NCBI GenBank assembly: GCA_026415615.1
Contig: JAOAGT010000002.1
Coordinates: 62,001-126,000 of the forward strand
Length of the DNA: 64,000 nt
Source: Thermoleophilia bacterium
GTDB taxonomy: Bacteria > Actinomycetota > Thermoleophilia > RBG-16-64-13
Direction of reading: 5' to 3'
The notes under the pieces were generated by a model. It searched no databases, had not been told where the DNA came from, and saw only the letters and a program-made list of their open reading frames with translations. The translations under genes and the position numbers were made by a program. Shown here in pieces: positions 8,278 to 16,375 of the stretch (the first letter of the stretch is position 1; every line of letters begins with the position of its first letter).

Positions 8278-10176
8278 GTGACAAAGCGATTAACGAATCT
8301 CGGGTTTAGCCGCGTGCTTCTGTCCGGCCGCGTCATCGCGCTTGCGCTGGTTGCGGTTGCTCTTGCCGCGCTGTTTCTGGTTGGTTTTCCTTCAGCCGCT
8401 GCACAGGCAAAGGACGTCCGTATTCAAACCATGGACGTCACCCTGGCGGTTCAGGAGAACGGTGACGTGGTCGTTGATGAGAAAGTCACGTTTTACTTCG
8501 AAGGTAACTATCACTTTGTCGCCCGAGATATCCCAGCACAAAATACGGAGGGAATCACCGATATAGCTGTTTACGATGAAAGCGGCGCGCCTCTTCCCCG
8601 CGGCGATCAACCAGGTACTTATTCCACATTTAGAGAAGGCGATACGGTCTACATCCAGGTGAATTTCGACCTTGCCGACACAGCTGCCACGTGGACTTTT
8701 CACTATCGCGCCAAGAAGGTGATCCTTTTCTGGAACGAGGGTGACGAGCTTAGGTGGTATGTGTTGGACGACACCAATACCATTCCTGTAGACCGTCTCC
8801 GTGTAACCGTGACCATTCCTGATTCGGTTCCAGCTGAGCAAATGACCCATGCTGTCCAAACTATGTTCGGGATTGAGGCGACTGTGTCTAGTCCTAGTCC
8901 CTCTACCCTGGTTTACGAGGCTGCCGGGCTTCCCGCCTACGCTAAGTTTTGGACGGTCACTGGGTTTCCTAAAGGAGTAGTTAAGTATGTGTGGACTCCC
9001 CGCAGACTGGCGGCCTTTGTCGTGCCGAAACTGGGTTTTGCCTTGCCGATCATATTCTTCCTGGCGCTCCTTCTTATCTGGCGGCGCCGCGGCAGAGACG
9101 AGCCGGCAAGTGTTTACGCACGATATGTGACTGAGCCTCCGTCTGATCTGCCGCCGGCTCTTGCTGGAGCCCTGATTGATGAGAAGGTGGATGTAAAGGA
9201 AGTTCTTGCCACTATTATCGATTTGGCCCGTCGCGGCTATTTAGAGATCACTGAAAGCAATGAGTCAGGACGCAGGCGAAGGCCGCTGACGATATTCACA
9301 CGCTGCAAGCCACTGGACGATCTCCAAGGTTTTGAGGCGAAGGTAGCCCAGGCTCTATTTGACCGCGGTCACCCCGATCAGGTGACAGTGGACCAGTTGC
9401 GCAATCGCTTCTATAGCCACATTCCGGGTATTGTGGAAGAGATCTATAAGGAAGTGACCGCACGCAAGCTCTTTCACCGCAATCCCAAACAAGTGCGTAG
9501 TCGCTGGGTGGCGTACGGCATTGGGGTTGCCGTGGTTCTCGGTTTGATCACCGTGGGACTAGCTATGGCGGATGTGGGCGGCTGGGGTTGGTTCATGTTT
9601 GGGGCGATTATCTCGGTAGTTATGGTGTTTGTGTTTGGCCGATACATGCCGCAGCGAACCGCCAGGGGGGCAAGTGAGCAGCGCAAGTGGGAGGCATTCC
9701 GCAATTACCTCAGGGATCTTACTCGCTTTCAGGATCTTGAAGCTGCAAAGGATACTTATGAGAAGTATCTTCCCTATGCGGTCGCGTTCGGGGTGGAGAA
9801 GGAATGGACTCGGCGCTTTGAAGGGCTCGAGGTTCCTCCGCCCACCTGGTACCACCCCCCAGTCATAGTAGGTGGCGGGTGGTACAGAGAAACTGGTCCG
9901 CTTGGACCTTACCCGGCTGGCGGCGGGTCTGTGCTGGATGGACCAGCCGGCGGCGGAATTCCTAGGGTGCCGGGGGGAAGTGGCGGTGGAATAAGTTTGG
10001 ACACTATTTCCGATGGACTGTTTCGCAGCTTGAACAGCATGTCACAAGCTCTCACCTCGGTTCCGTCTGGTACGTCCTCTACACGTGGTGCTTTTGGAGG
10101 TGGAGGCTTCTCCGGCGGAGGGTTCGGTGGCGGCTTCTCAGGCGGCGGTGGCGGCGGCGGATTCCGAGCGGGCTAG
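8278..10176 (+). CDS. DUF2207 predicted membrane protein with glycine-rich tail
   Basis: 632 aa from a GTG. An N-terminal signal or anchor (residues about 15-40, LALVAVALAALFLVGF) leads to an extracytoplasmic beta-rich DUF2207 domain (VTLAVQENGDVVVDEKVTF; YHFVARDIP), a membrane helix near 250-272, a cytosolic winged-helix-like region (DVKEVLATIIDLARRGYLEI), two further helices at about 412-457, and a Gly-rich end with repeated GGGFSGGGFGG, typical of DUF2207 proteins. The biochemical function is unknown. In Bacillus YdjH, a comparable membrane protein, sits beside the SPFH protein. It is likely the membrane receptor of this operon's complex. The wHTH-like part faces the cytosol. Confidence 0.9.
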   Translation: MTKRLTNLGFSRVLLSGRVIALALVAVALAALFLVGFPSAAAQAKDVRIQTMDVTLAVQENGDVVVDEKVTFYFEGNYHFVARDIPAQNTEGITDIAVYDESGAPLPRGDQPGTYSTFREGDTVYIQVNFDLADTAATWTFHYRAKKVILFWNEGDELRWYVLDDTNTIPVDRLRVTVTIPDSVPAEQMTHAVQTMFGIEATVSSPSPSTLVYEAAGLPAYAKFWTVTGFPKGVVKYVWTPRRLAAFVVPKLGFALPIIFFLALLLIWRRRGRDEPASVYARYVTEPPSDLPPALAGALIDEKVDVKEVLATIIDLARRGYLEITESNESGRRRRPLTIFTRCKPLDDLQGFEAKVAQALFDRGHPDQVTVDQLRNRFYSHIPGIVEEIYKEVTARKLFHRNPKQVRSRWVAYGIGVAVVLGLITVGLAMADVGGWGWFMFGAIISVVMVFVFGRYMPQRTARGASEQRKWEAFRNYLRDLTRFQDLEAAKDTYEKYLPYAVAFGVEKEWTRRFEGLEVPPPTWYHPPVIVGGGWYRETGPLGPYPAGGGSVLDGPAGGGIPRVPGGSGGGISLDTISDGLFRSLNSMSQALTSVPSGTSSTRGAFGGGGFSGGGFGGGFSGGGGGGGFRAG

Positions 10177-10189
10177 AGCGGAGGCTATT

Positions 10190-10729
10190 GTGCGGACAAG
10201 AATACTTGGCGTCGTGCTAGTGATTGTGGGTCTGGGGGTAGCCAGCTGGCTTATCACCGGCTTAGCAGAAGCAGGGCCAAATTCCCCCAAGGCAGGCTAT
10301 GTTCTTGGGCTTGTGCTGTTCTCCCTTCCCTTTGTGGCGGTGGGACTTTACTTGCTTCTTGTGTCGCGCGGGGAAGTAAAGGCTGAAACCAAAGCCGATA
10401 AAGAGCGGCTGATCCTAAACGCCGTTATGACCCGGGGACGCGTCAGCATTGCCGATTTAGCCATCGAGTGCGATCTGAATCGAGAGCAGGTGAAAGAGCA
10501 CATATATGACCTCATCGGCAAGGACCTATTTCGCGGATACGTAAACTGGGAGCGGGGTGAGCTGGTCTCAGCCGAAGCAGCTCAGATCAAAGAGGATACT
10601 TGCCCCAATTGTGGAGGTCGGGTTGAGCTGGCCGGCAAGGGGCTCGTGCGCTGTCCTTATTGTGGGACAGAGACTTATCTGTCTGCGGCTCCGCCTGGGG
10701 GCAGCCAATCTGGAGGCGGGAGTAGCTAG
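10190..10729 (+). CDS. Membrane protein with winged-helix and zinc-ribbon domains
   Basis: 179 aa. I chose the GTG at 10190 because GGAGG lies five bases upstream; an earlier in-frame GTG would lie inside the preceding gene's glycine repeat. Two membrane helices (about 4-24 and 36-60) are followed by a winged-helix segment (ILNAVMTRGRVSIADLAIECDLNREQVKEHIYDLI) and a C-terminal ribbon CPNC...CPYC. A membrane-tethered wHTH/ribbon protein could be a regulator or an assembly factor. Such wHTH folds also serve in protein contact, so DNA binding is not established. It is the last clear gene of the operon. Confidence 0.8.
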   Translation: MRTRILGVVLVIVGLGVASWLITGLAEAGPNSPKAGYVLGLVLFSLPFVAVGLYLLLVSRGEVKAETKADKERLILNAVMTRGRVSIADLAIECDLNREQVKEHIYDLIGKDLFRGYVNWERGELVSAEAAQIKEDTCPNCGGRVELAGKGLVRCPYCGTETYLSAAPPGGSQSGGGSS

Positions 10730-10773
10730 TTGCGCGGTTGTTGCGCAGCCTGTGGAGACTTTTTGCTTGAAAG

Positions 10774-11322
10774 ATGAGACCTTTAGAAGAAGACCTACAA
10801 GCAGCTAGGGCTTTTCACGGCCACCTGTGCCACGGGATGGTCATGGGTGTAAGGATGGCGCGGTACGCGTGTCGAGCGCTGGGGATTGAAGATCCCCTTT
10901 CCCACCGCGACTTGGTGGTGTACGTGGAGATGGACCGGTGCGCCAGCGATGCGATAAGTGTGGTGGCGGGGGTGACGCTGGGACGACGAAGACTCAAGTG
11001 GGTTGACTATGGCAAGATGGCCGCTACTTTTGTGGACCTTGCTACCGGCCGGGCAGTGCGCGCCGCTGCTCGCCCCGAGGTGCCCCATGCAACTCGTGAG
11101 CACGATCCTCTTGAGTACTGGAAGAACTGGACGGACGAAGAACTCTTCACGCTAACTCCTGTGCGCATGGATATCCCAGAGGCCGACCGACCGGGAGCGC
11201 GGATACCAAGTGTCCACTGCCAGAGCTGCGGAGAGTTGGTTAGGGACGGGCGGGCGGTTACGCAGAACGGAAAGACTCTCTGCAAGGCCTGCGCGTTTGG
11301 CGCTTACTACCAGCCGCTTTAG
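10774..11322 (+). CDS. FmdE-like protein (formylmethanofuran dehydrogenase subunit E family)
   Basis: 182 aa. FHGHLCHGMVMGVRMARYA near the start is the FmdE signature (HGHxCPG in most members; here CHG). The core ends with YVEMDRCASDAI...VTLGRR, typical of the family. The C-terminus has a small zinc finger, HCQSCGELV...CKAC. FmdE-like proteins occur widely in non-methanogenic bacteria, often near molybdenum or tungsten cofactor genes, but the chemistry is not settled. There are no molybdoenzyme genes nearby. It is 44 bp downstream of the SPFH operon and may be its last gene or separately expressed. It converges on the vanW-like gene. Confidence 0.85.
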   Translation: MRPLEEDLQAARAFHGHLCHGMVMGVRMARYACRALGIEDPLSHRDLVVYVEMDRCASDAISVVAGVTLGRRRLKWVDYGKMAATFVDLATGRAVRAAARPEVPHATREHDPLEYWKNWTDEELFTLTPVRMDIPEADRPGARIPSVHCQSCGELVRDGRAVTQNGKTLCKACAFGAYYQPL

Positions 11323-11385
11323 CGACTAACCTGATTAGCGGTGTGGATGCGCAGCGCCGCTTAGGCGTATAGCTTTGACAGCAGC

Positions 11386-13245
11386 CTAAAACTCAACAGT
11401 TGCCGAGGTTGTCGTCGAGCTGCGGGTAGTGGTCGTGCTCGGCGGGGCCGTGGTAGTTGTGGTTGTTGTGCCAGTTCCTACCTCGATCTGGCGCGGGATC
11501 ATCGGGTAAGTGCTGACAAACTTCTCGACCTTCTTCCGGCCGTCCGGCCACGTGATGGTGCGCGTGACCGTAATCTGCTTGCCGTCCTGACCGGGGATCT
11601 TGACTACCGTTGTCCCCACGCTGAGCGAGGGGTTGGTTATTGTCACCTCTGTTTGCGGAACTATGTTGTAGAACTCGCTCGTGGTGTAGGTGACTTTGCG
11701 CCCGTCCGAGGTTCCGTAGATGTTAAAGGTGGTTCTAATACCGTCAGATGTTCCACGGATCCAAATGTAGTGGTCTGTATCGTTGCGAAAACGCAGGTTA
11801 GGTCCTCCAGCAGTGACCGTGGCGTCACGACCCTTGGGATAGTGCTCTATGTACAGGGAGTGGTTGTGGCGCTCTACAATCTCGAGTCCGGCAAAAAAGA
11901 CTGCGTTAAAGAGCGTTGTGGCCACCTGGCAGATACCGCCCCCGAAGACGTCCTCCAATCTTCCAGGTCCTACAATACCGGGAGCTAGTTTGTAACCACG
12001 GGCCTCGGTCCGCGGCCCGATTTGCTTATCGAAATCGTAGATCTCTCCAGGGGCCAAGATCACGTCGCTTGCATACTTGGTGGTGATCCGCACGTTGACC
12101 TGGCGATTGGGCGTGCCTACCCACTCGGTGGTGAAGCCAGCCAGTTTGTCCTTGATGCCCATGGCCTCTGCTTCTTCAGTGGTGAGGTCTGGCTCCACCG
12201 GCCGTACCACCACCCGCGCCACCCTTCCGGACTCCTTAAGAGCAGCTGCGGTTAGGGCTTGCGCGGTTTTCTCCCGATCAAGCTCCTCACCCGGCGCACC
12301 CGGAACCACCCATGCCTTGTTTCCATCGCTGTCAAAGCTAGCGTTCACAGGCTCTTTCCTTACATTCTCAGCCACCATGTCTAGGAAAGGCGCCATTTTT
12401 TCTGCTGATAGATAGGGCACTAGCGTTGCTATCCCATCTTTCTTTTCGGAGCCGAAATCCATATATGCAGCGATCTCTTCCGGCCCAAGTGTCCAGCTTC
12501 CGCTGTCGCCCACTAGTCTTATCGGAGCGCTGATCATGATCTGGGCTTGCTGCTTTGCTGTCTCAGTGTCCTCAGCCTGTACTTCGGGCTCTTTGAGCAT
12601 CATCGGGATTTCGATGTCCGTTGAATGGAGGCTAAGGAGAATTTCGGTCAGCTGTGTCTTCAGAGCCGCACGGTCGACTACTCGCCCTTTCTGGCCCTCG
12701 ATGACCTTGATCTTCTTGCCCTCGATGGCCAATCCAGCGTTCACCGGAGGCACATCTATCTCTTGAGCCACGTCTTCGATAAGGCGGTCAATGAGCTTGC
12801 TATCCACAGTCCCTGGCAGGGGAACGTCGGTGCCCGAGAAGTAGAGCTTAAAGCGGCGCATAAGGTCCACAATAATGTTGCTTTCGCGTGTGTAGGCAAA
12901 AGCTTGAGACACTGCCGACTCGACATCTATCTTTGTTCCCAAGCTCTTAGGCAGTATCTGCCAGCTCTTATCGCCGCTTCTTAGGGTAATCGGGCTTCGG
13001 AGTGCTTTCTCGACTTTTTGGTTGACGGCGGCCCGCGCCTCATCTTTGGTTAGACCTTGTACTTCTTGTCCCGCAATGGTGATCCCATTGTGGATCTTGT
13101 TGTAGTACAAGGCAGAGTCCACTAGGATGAAAACGACAATAAGGAACACGACCGCAGCGGCTGCAAAAAGAGGGATCAGTCTCCTCCTTTTGCGCGCGCG
13201 GGTAGATCTGCTCCTTGGCTTTCTTGGGACAGTCTGATTGTTCAA
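11386..13245 (-). CDS. VanW-family cell-wall protein with peptidoglycan-binding-type repeats
   Basis: 619 aa from a TTG preceded by AAGGGG. A basic N-terminus and one membrane anchor (about 22-46) are followed by two YoaR/PG_binding_4-like repeats (ITIAGQEVQGLTKDEARAAV, and again near NASFDSDGNKAWVVPGAPG). The VanW domain spans about 350-520, with YDFDKQIGPRTEARGYK, GGGICQVATTLFNAVF and HNHSLYIEHYP. A G5-like segment and a Thr-rich tail close the protein. VanW proteins are extracytoplasmic and associate with the cell wall; despite the name, they do not by themselves give vancomycin resistance. The gene is divergent from birA over 99 bp that carry short tandem repeats. Confidence 0.9.
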   Translation of the reverse strand: MNNQTVPRKPRSRSTRARKRRRLIPLFAAAAVVFLIVVFILVDSALYYNKIHNGITIAGQEVQGLTKDEARAAVNQKVEKALRSPITLRSGDKSWQILPKSLGTKIDVESAVSQAFAYTRESNIIVDLMRRFKLYFSGTDVPLPGTVDSKLIDRLIEDVAQEIDVPPVNAGLAIEGKKIKVIEGQKGRVVDRAALKTQLTEILLSLHSTDIEIPMMLKEPEVQAEDTETAKQQAQIMISAPIRLVGDSGSWTLGPEEIAAYMDFGSEKKDGIATLVPYLSAEKMAPFLDMVAENVRKEPVNASFDSDGNKAWVVPGAPGEELDREKTAQALTAAALKESGRVARVVVRPVEPDLTTEEAEAMGIKDKLAGFTTEWVGTPNRQVNVRITTKYASDVILAPGEIYDFDKQIGPRTEARGYKLAPGIVGPGRLEDVFGGGICQVATTLFNAVFFAGLEIVERHNHSLYIEHYPKGRDATVTAGGPNLRFRNDTDHYIWIRGTSDGIRTTFNIYGTSDGRKVTYTTSEFYNIVPQTEVTITNPSLSVGTTVVKIPGQDGKQITVTRTITWPDGRKKVEKFVSTYPMIPRQIEVGTGTTTTTTTAPPSTTTTRSSTTTSATVEF

Positions 13246-13292
13246 GGCGAGTGCAACCCCTTACGGCGAAGGATGATACAGGATACCAAATA

Positions 13293-13349
13293 GAAGCGGC
13301 TGTTATGACTAAGAAGCGGCTGTTATGAGCAAATACAAGCGGTTGTGAC
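13293..13349. repeat. Short tandem repeats between vanW-like gene and birA
   Basis: The 16-base unit GAAGCGGCTGTTATGA occurs at 13293-13308 and 13313-13328 (period 20). A weaker third copy, AAGCGGTTGTGAC, is at 13337-13349 and includes the proposed GTG start of birA. It lies in the divergent intergenic region, so it could be a multi-copy operator or a replication-slippage product. Confidence 0.6.
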
Positions 13350-14613
13350 GAGGCCTGAAGTGTGTGACTTTGAGACCAAGCCAAAGCTGTGCGATCTCCA
13401 GACCAACCGCGCGAGCTTGTTCTCCGGGTGTTTCTACTCATCACACAGTGAAGGTTCGCAGTCAGCGGAGGCTTTCCCTGCAAAAGTTGATGCTAGGCTG
13501 CAGATCGCAGTAGCGCGAGGGCTGCTCGGGTCGTCTTTGGCCAAGCGAGTGATGCTGCTTGCGCGCCTGGCTGGCGCCGACTTGGGGCATTCGGAGCGCC
13601 AGCCCGCCGTGGGATGGGTTTCGGGAGAGGAGTTAGGGAAAATCGCTGGACTCTCCCGGGCGGCAGTGCATAAGCACATAGAGAAACTACGGGCAACCGG
13701 TTTTGCAATAGTGCCGGCTGCCGGCGCTGGTTACCGACTTACTCAGCCTTTTGGTGATCTACTTGTCCCCGAGGCGGTGGTGTATCACTTGTTGGCAGAG
13801 GACCTACCGCCACTCGGATTGCCCTACCGGTACATGCCGGAGTGCTTGTCAACCAACCTGGCACTGAAAGATCTTGCGGAATCCGCTGTTTCCGGGACCA
13901 CCATTGCGGCAGACTGCCAGACCGCTGGGAAAGGCAGAATGGGAAGAACCTGGGTCAGTCAACCTTTCAAGGATCTGGCCTTTTCCGTACTGCTGCGACC
14001 GCAAATGGCTCCATCGGACGCTCCGCTTCTTTCGCTTGCTGCGGCTCTGGCTGTTGCTGAGACGCTCGAGAGCCTGCCAGGGCTTGGCGGGCGAGTAGGG
14101 ATCAAGTGGCCCAACGATGTGTTAATTGAAGGCAGAAAAATATCCGGCATCTTGCTTGAGGCCGCCGTGGAAATGGACCGAGCGAACTGGGCTATTGTCG
14201 GCATTGGAGTGAACGTGAACAGTGAGGCGGGCGCGCTTCGGCGAATTCTCGCCGAAGCGCGCCCGGACGAGTGGCGCGATCGCCCAGAACCGGTCTCGCT
14301 TCTTGCTCTCTTGGGAGAGCCGGTACCGCGCGCGGCTTTGCTTGCCTGCCTGCTCAGGCGTCTTGGCGAGTGCGTCGCCCTGGCCGAGAAGACCGGAGGC
14401 CGCGAGCTCTTACTGGAGCAAGTGCGTAGGCGGGATGTCATCAGGGGTAAGAGGATCAGAGTTGTCTTGGGCAGGTCGCCCGAGGACGCTCTAGAGGGAG
14501 AAGCTGCAGGCCTAGCCCCCGGAGGGCAGCTGACGCTGCGCTCCTCTATCGGTGACACCTTCTTGGTTGCGGCCGGAGACGTAGTGCTACTTGAGGAACA
14601 ACGGGCAAGTTAA
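13345..14613 (+). CDS. birA: Biotin--[acetyl-CoA-carboxylase] ligase and biotin repressor BirA
   Basis: 422 aa from GTG 13345. The true start may be later, for example the ATG at 13549, because the first 50 residues contain a tandem peptide repeat (VCDFETK / LCDLQTN) and no recognisable domain. A winged helix follows (SGEELGKIAGLSRAAVHKHIEKLRATGF), then the ligase core with DCQTAGKGRMGRTW (adenylate-binding GRGRxGR loop), IKWPNDVLI and KISGILLE, and a C-terminal SH3-like cap. The enzyme joins biotin to carboxylase carrier domains via biotinyl-5'-AMP. The winged helix marks the repressor type, and a matching operator is present 28 bp downstream, before bioY. The ligase function is secure. Confidence 0.93.
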   Translation: MTRPEVCDFETKPKLCDLQTNRASLFSGCFYSSHSEGSQSAEAFPAKVDARLQIAVARGLLGSSLAKRVMLLARLAGADLGHSERQPAVGWVSGEELGKIAGLSRAAVHKHIEKLRATGFAIVPAAGAGYRLTQPFGDLLVPEAVVYHLLAEDLPPLGLPYRYMPECLSTNLALKDLAESAVSGTTIAADCQTAGKGRMGRTWVSQPFKDLAFSVLLRPQMAPSDAPLLSLAAALAVAETLESLPGLGGRVGIKWPNDVLIEGRKISGILLEAAVEMDRANWAIVGIGVNVNSEAGALRRILAEARPDEWRDRPEPVSLLALLGEPVPRAALLACLLRRLGECVALAEKTGGRELLLEQVRRRDVIRGKRIRVVLGRSPEDALEGEAAGLAPGGQLTLRSSIGDTFLVAAGDVVLLEEQRAS

Positions 14614-14640
14614 GTGGTTGCTTAACCTGCATGGTCGAGG

Positions 14641-14672
14641 CTGTAAACCACCGTAGCAAGAGCGGTTGACAA
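14641..14672. promoter_or_regulatory. BirA operator (biotin box) upstream of bioY
   Basis: CTGTAAACC-N14-GGTTGACAA closely matches the biotin repressor site TTGTAAACC-N14/16-GGTTTACAA, with one mismatch in each half. The right half contains the -35 hexamer of the bioY promoter, so bound BirA would exclude RNA polymerase. The upstream gene is a BirA with a DNA-binding domain, and the downstream gene is the biotin importer. Confidence 0.85.
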
Positions 14673-14694
14673 CTCGCCGGCCCGTAAGTAGACT
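14666..14694 (+). promoter_or_regulatory. Sigma-70-type promoter of bioY
   Basis: TTGACA (14666-14671), a 17-base spacer and TAGACT (14689-14694). The -35 element is inside the BirA operator. The predicted start near 14701 leaves a leader of about 100 bases before the bioY ATG. Confidence 0.75.
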
Positions 14695-14798
14695 GGTGCG
14701 ACCACGAGACGAAGCTGACCATAAGACAAAGCTGCGCTGTGGAGCGTGTACGAGAACAAGCGCCGAGGCTGGGTGAAACGAACAAAGGAAGGATTGTC

Positions 14799-15500
14799 AT
14801 GCAAGACAGGGTTTCTCCTCCTAGAGACGTTCGCCGCCAATTAGCGGGTGATCGCCCACCAGCAGCCGCGTTGGGGGCGCGTGCGAGCGGAGTCTCAACC
14901 GGCCAGAGGACCCAAGGGGTGAGCCGAGGCCGGGCTGCGCGGTGGGCGCTTGGCATCGCTATTGTCCTGGCAGGAGTGGGACTGCTTGCCGCAAGCGCTT
15001 GGCTTTCGGTCCCCTTCTATCCGGTGCCGATGACGATGCAAACTCTAGCGGTTCTCTTAGTGGGCGGACTGCTTGGCCCGCGAATGGGAGCAGCAACGGT
15101 GGCAACCTACCTGATGGCCGGCTTAGCCGGGGCGCCGGTGTTCCATAACGGCACTTTTGGTCCAGCAATTCTTTTTGGACCTACCGGAGGATACCTTGTG
15201 GGATTTGTCCCTGCAGCAGCGCTCATGGGATGGTTTGCCCAAAGGAGCAGACAAACCACTGGAATCCGTGAGTTTGCTTTTCTTGGGGTAGGTGCTGTTC
15301 TTGCCGAGGTAGTCATCTATGCCGTGGGAGTTCCCTGGCTGTCAGTCTATGTTGGTAGTATAGGCAAGGCGCTCCAAGTAGGGATGGCGCCCTTTGTGCT
15401 AGGAGACCTTCTAAAGATGGCCGTGGCTATTGGGGCTCTGCGACTTGGGACAGGCGTGCGGCGGCGCAAGAACATGCTGCCGCGAGAAGGAGCTCGTTAG
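14799..15500 (+). CDS. bioY: BioY, biotin-binding S component of an ECF transporter
   Basis: 233 aa. The ATG at 14799 is preceded by GGAAGGA. An earlier in-frame GTG at 14739 has no ribosome site. After a basic, Pro/Ala-rich N-terminus of about 45 residues come six membrane helices with the BioY pattern VPFYPVPMTMQTLAVLLVGG, GPRMGA, GPTGGYLVGF and MAPFVLGDLLKMAVA. BioY captures biotin outside the membrane and works alone or with EcfA/EcfT, which are not in the window. Control by BirA is strongly indicated by the operator overlapping its promoter. uppP begins 3 bp downstream. Confidence 0.95.
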   Translation: MQDRVSPPRDVRRQLAGDRPPAAALGARASGVSTGQRTQGVSRGRAARWALGIAIVLAGVGLLAASAWLSVPFYPVPMTMQTLAVLLVGGLLGPRMGAATVATYLMAGLAGAPVFHNGTFGPAILFGPTGGYLVGFVPAAALMGWFAQRSRQTTGIREFAFLGVGAVLAEVVIYAVGVPWLSVYVGSIGKALQVGMAPFVLGDLLKMAVAIGALRLGTGVRRRKNMLPREGAR

Positions 15501-15503
15501 GTC

Positions 15504-16325
15504 TTGAACATATTTGAAGCGCTGATCCTGGGGGTAGTTCAGGGGCTGACTGAGTTTCTGCCTATATCGAGCTCCGGGCATCTGGTGCTGGTCCCGGAGT
15601 TTCTAGGTATATCGGCTCCCCCTCTGAGTTTCAGCGTGCTGGTCCACTTGGCCACGCTGGTGGCGGTGGCAGGCTACTTCGTTTGGGACCTTAAGAACAT
15701 GGTCCTCTCAGTTGTGGCTCCAAGAAGACTACGCGACCAGCAGGCTGTCAAATACTGGCGTCGTCTGTTGCTATGGCTCGTAATAGGCTCGGTGCCGGCT
15801 GCTCTAGCCGGCCTTCTGCTTGGTGACTTTTTTGAGCGTCTTTTCGCAAGCACACTTGCTGTCGGGCTTTTTCTCATCTTGACCAGCCTGCTCTTGCTGG
15901 GTGCTGACCTCGCTGTTTCGAGGAGAAAAAGACCTCCGAGAGAGTTGGGTTACATGCGGCCCCTCGACGCCTTGATAGTGGGTTGTTTCCAGGCCCTTGC
16001 CATCGCTCCTGGGCTAAGCCGCTCTGGGGCTACTATCGCCGGTGGAACTTTTCTAGGCTTTGATCGGCCAACAGCTGCTCGTTTTTCGTTCTTGCTCAGT
16101 ATTCCTGCGATCCTTGGCGCCTTCGCAATGGAGCTGAAAGATATCGGGGGCAAGTTTGTCACTGGTAGCGGGTGGGCATATGGACTGGGAGCGGTGGCTG
16201 CGGCGGTCTCGGGGTTTGTAGCCATTCACTTCCTGCTACGCTACCTGCGGGAGCGGAGCTTGAGAATCTTTGGAATTTACACCGCTGCCCTGGGTCTGTT
16301 GGTAGTGGTGCTTTCGTTGATCTAA
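15504..16325 (+). CDS. uppP: Undecaprenyl-diphosphatase UppP (BacA family)
   Basis: 273 aa from a TTG. The two conserved catalytic regions are present: GLTEFLPISSSGHLVL near the start and APGLSRSGATIAGG near residue 170. About eight membrane helices are predicted. The enzyme removes a phosphate from undecaprenyl diphosphate to recycle the lipid carrier for peptidoglycan and surface polymers; excess activity is known to raise bacitracin tolerance. It follows bioY by 3 bp and is presumably read from the biotin-controlled promoter too, although an independent promoter cannot be excluded. A cell-surface deacetylase gene follows. Confidence 0.96.
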   Translation: MNIFEALILGVVQGLTEFLPISSSGHLVLVPEFLGISAPPLSFSVLVHLATLVAVAGYFVWDLKNMVLSVVAPRRLRDQQAVKYWRRLLLWLVIGSVPAALAGLLLGDFFERLFASTLAVGLFLILTSLLLLGADLAVSRRKRPPRELGYMRPLDALIVGCFQALAIAPGLSRSGATIAGGTFLGFDRPTAARFSFLLSIPAILGAFAMELKDIGGKFVTGSGWAYGLGAVAAAVSGFVAIHFLLRYLRERSLRIFGIYTAALGLLVVVLSLI

Positions 16326-16375
16326 GGGGCACTTTGCTTTGATCCACGACAGACCTTGTTCGTGAGGAAGGCGCC

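Noticed and set aside
13040-13483. Open frame across vanW start and birA
   Set aside because: Overlaps two firm genes and the repeats; low-complexity shadow.
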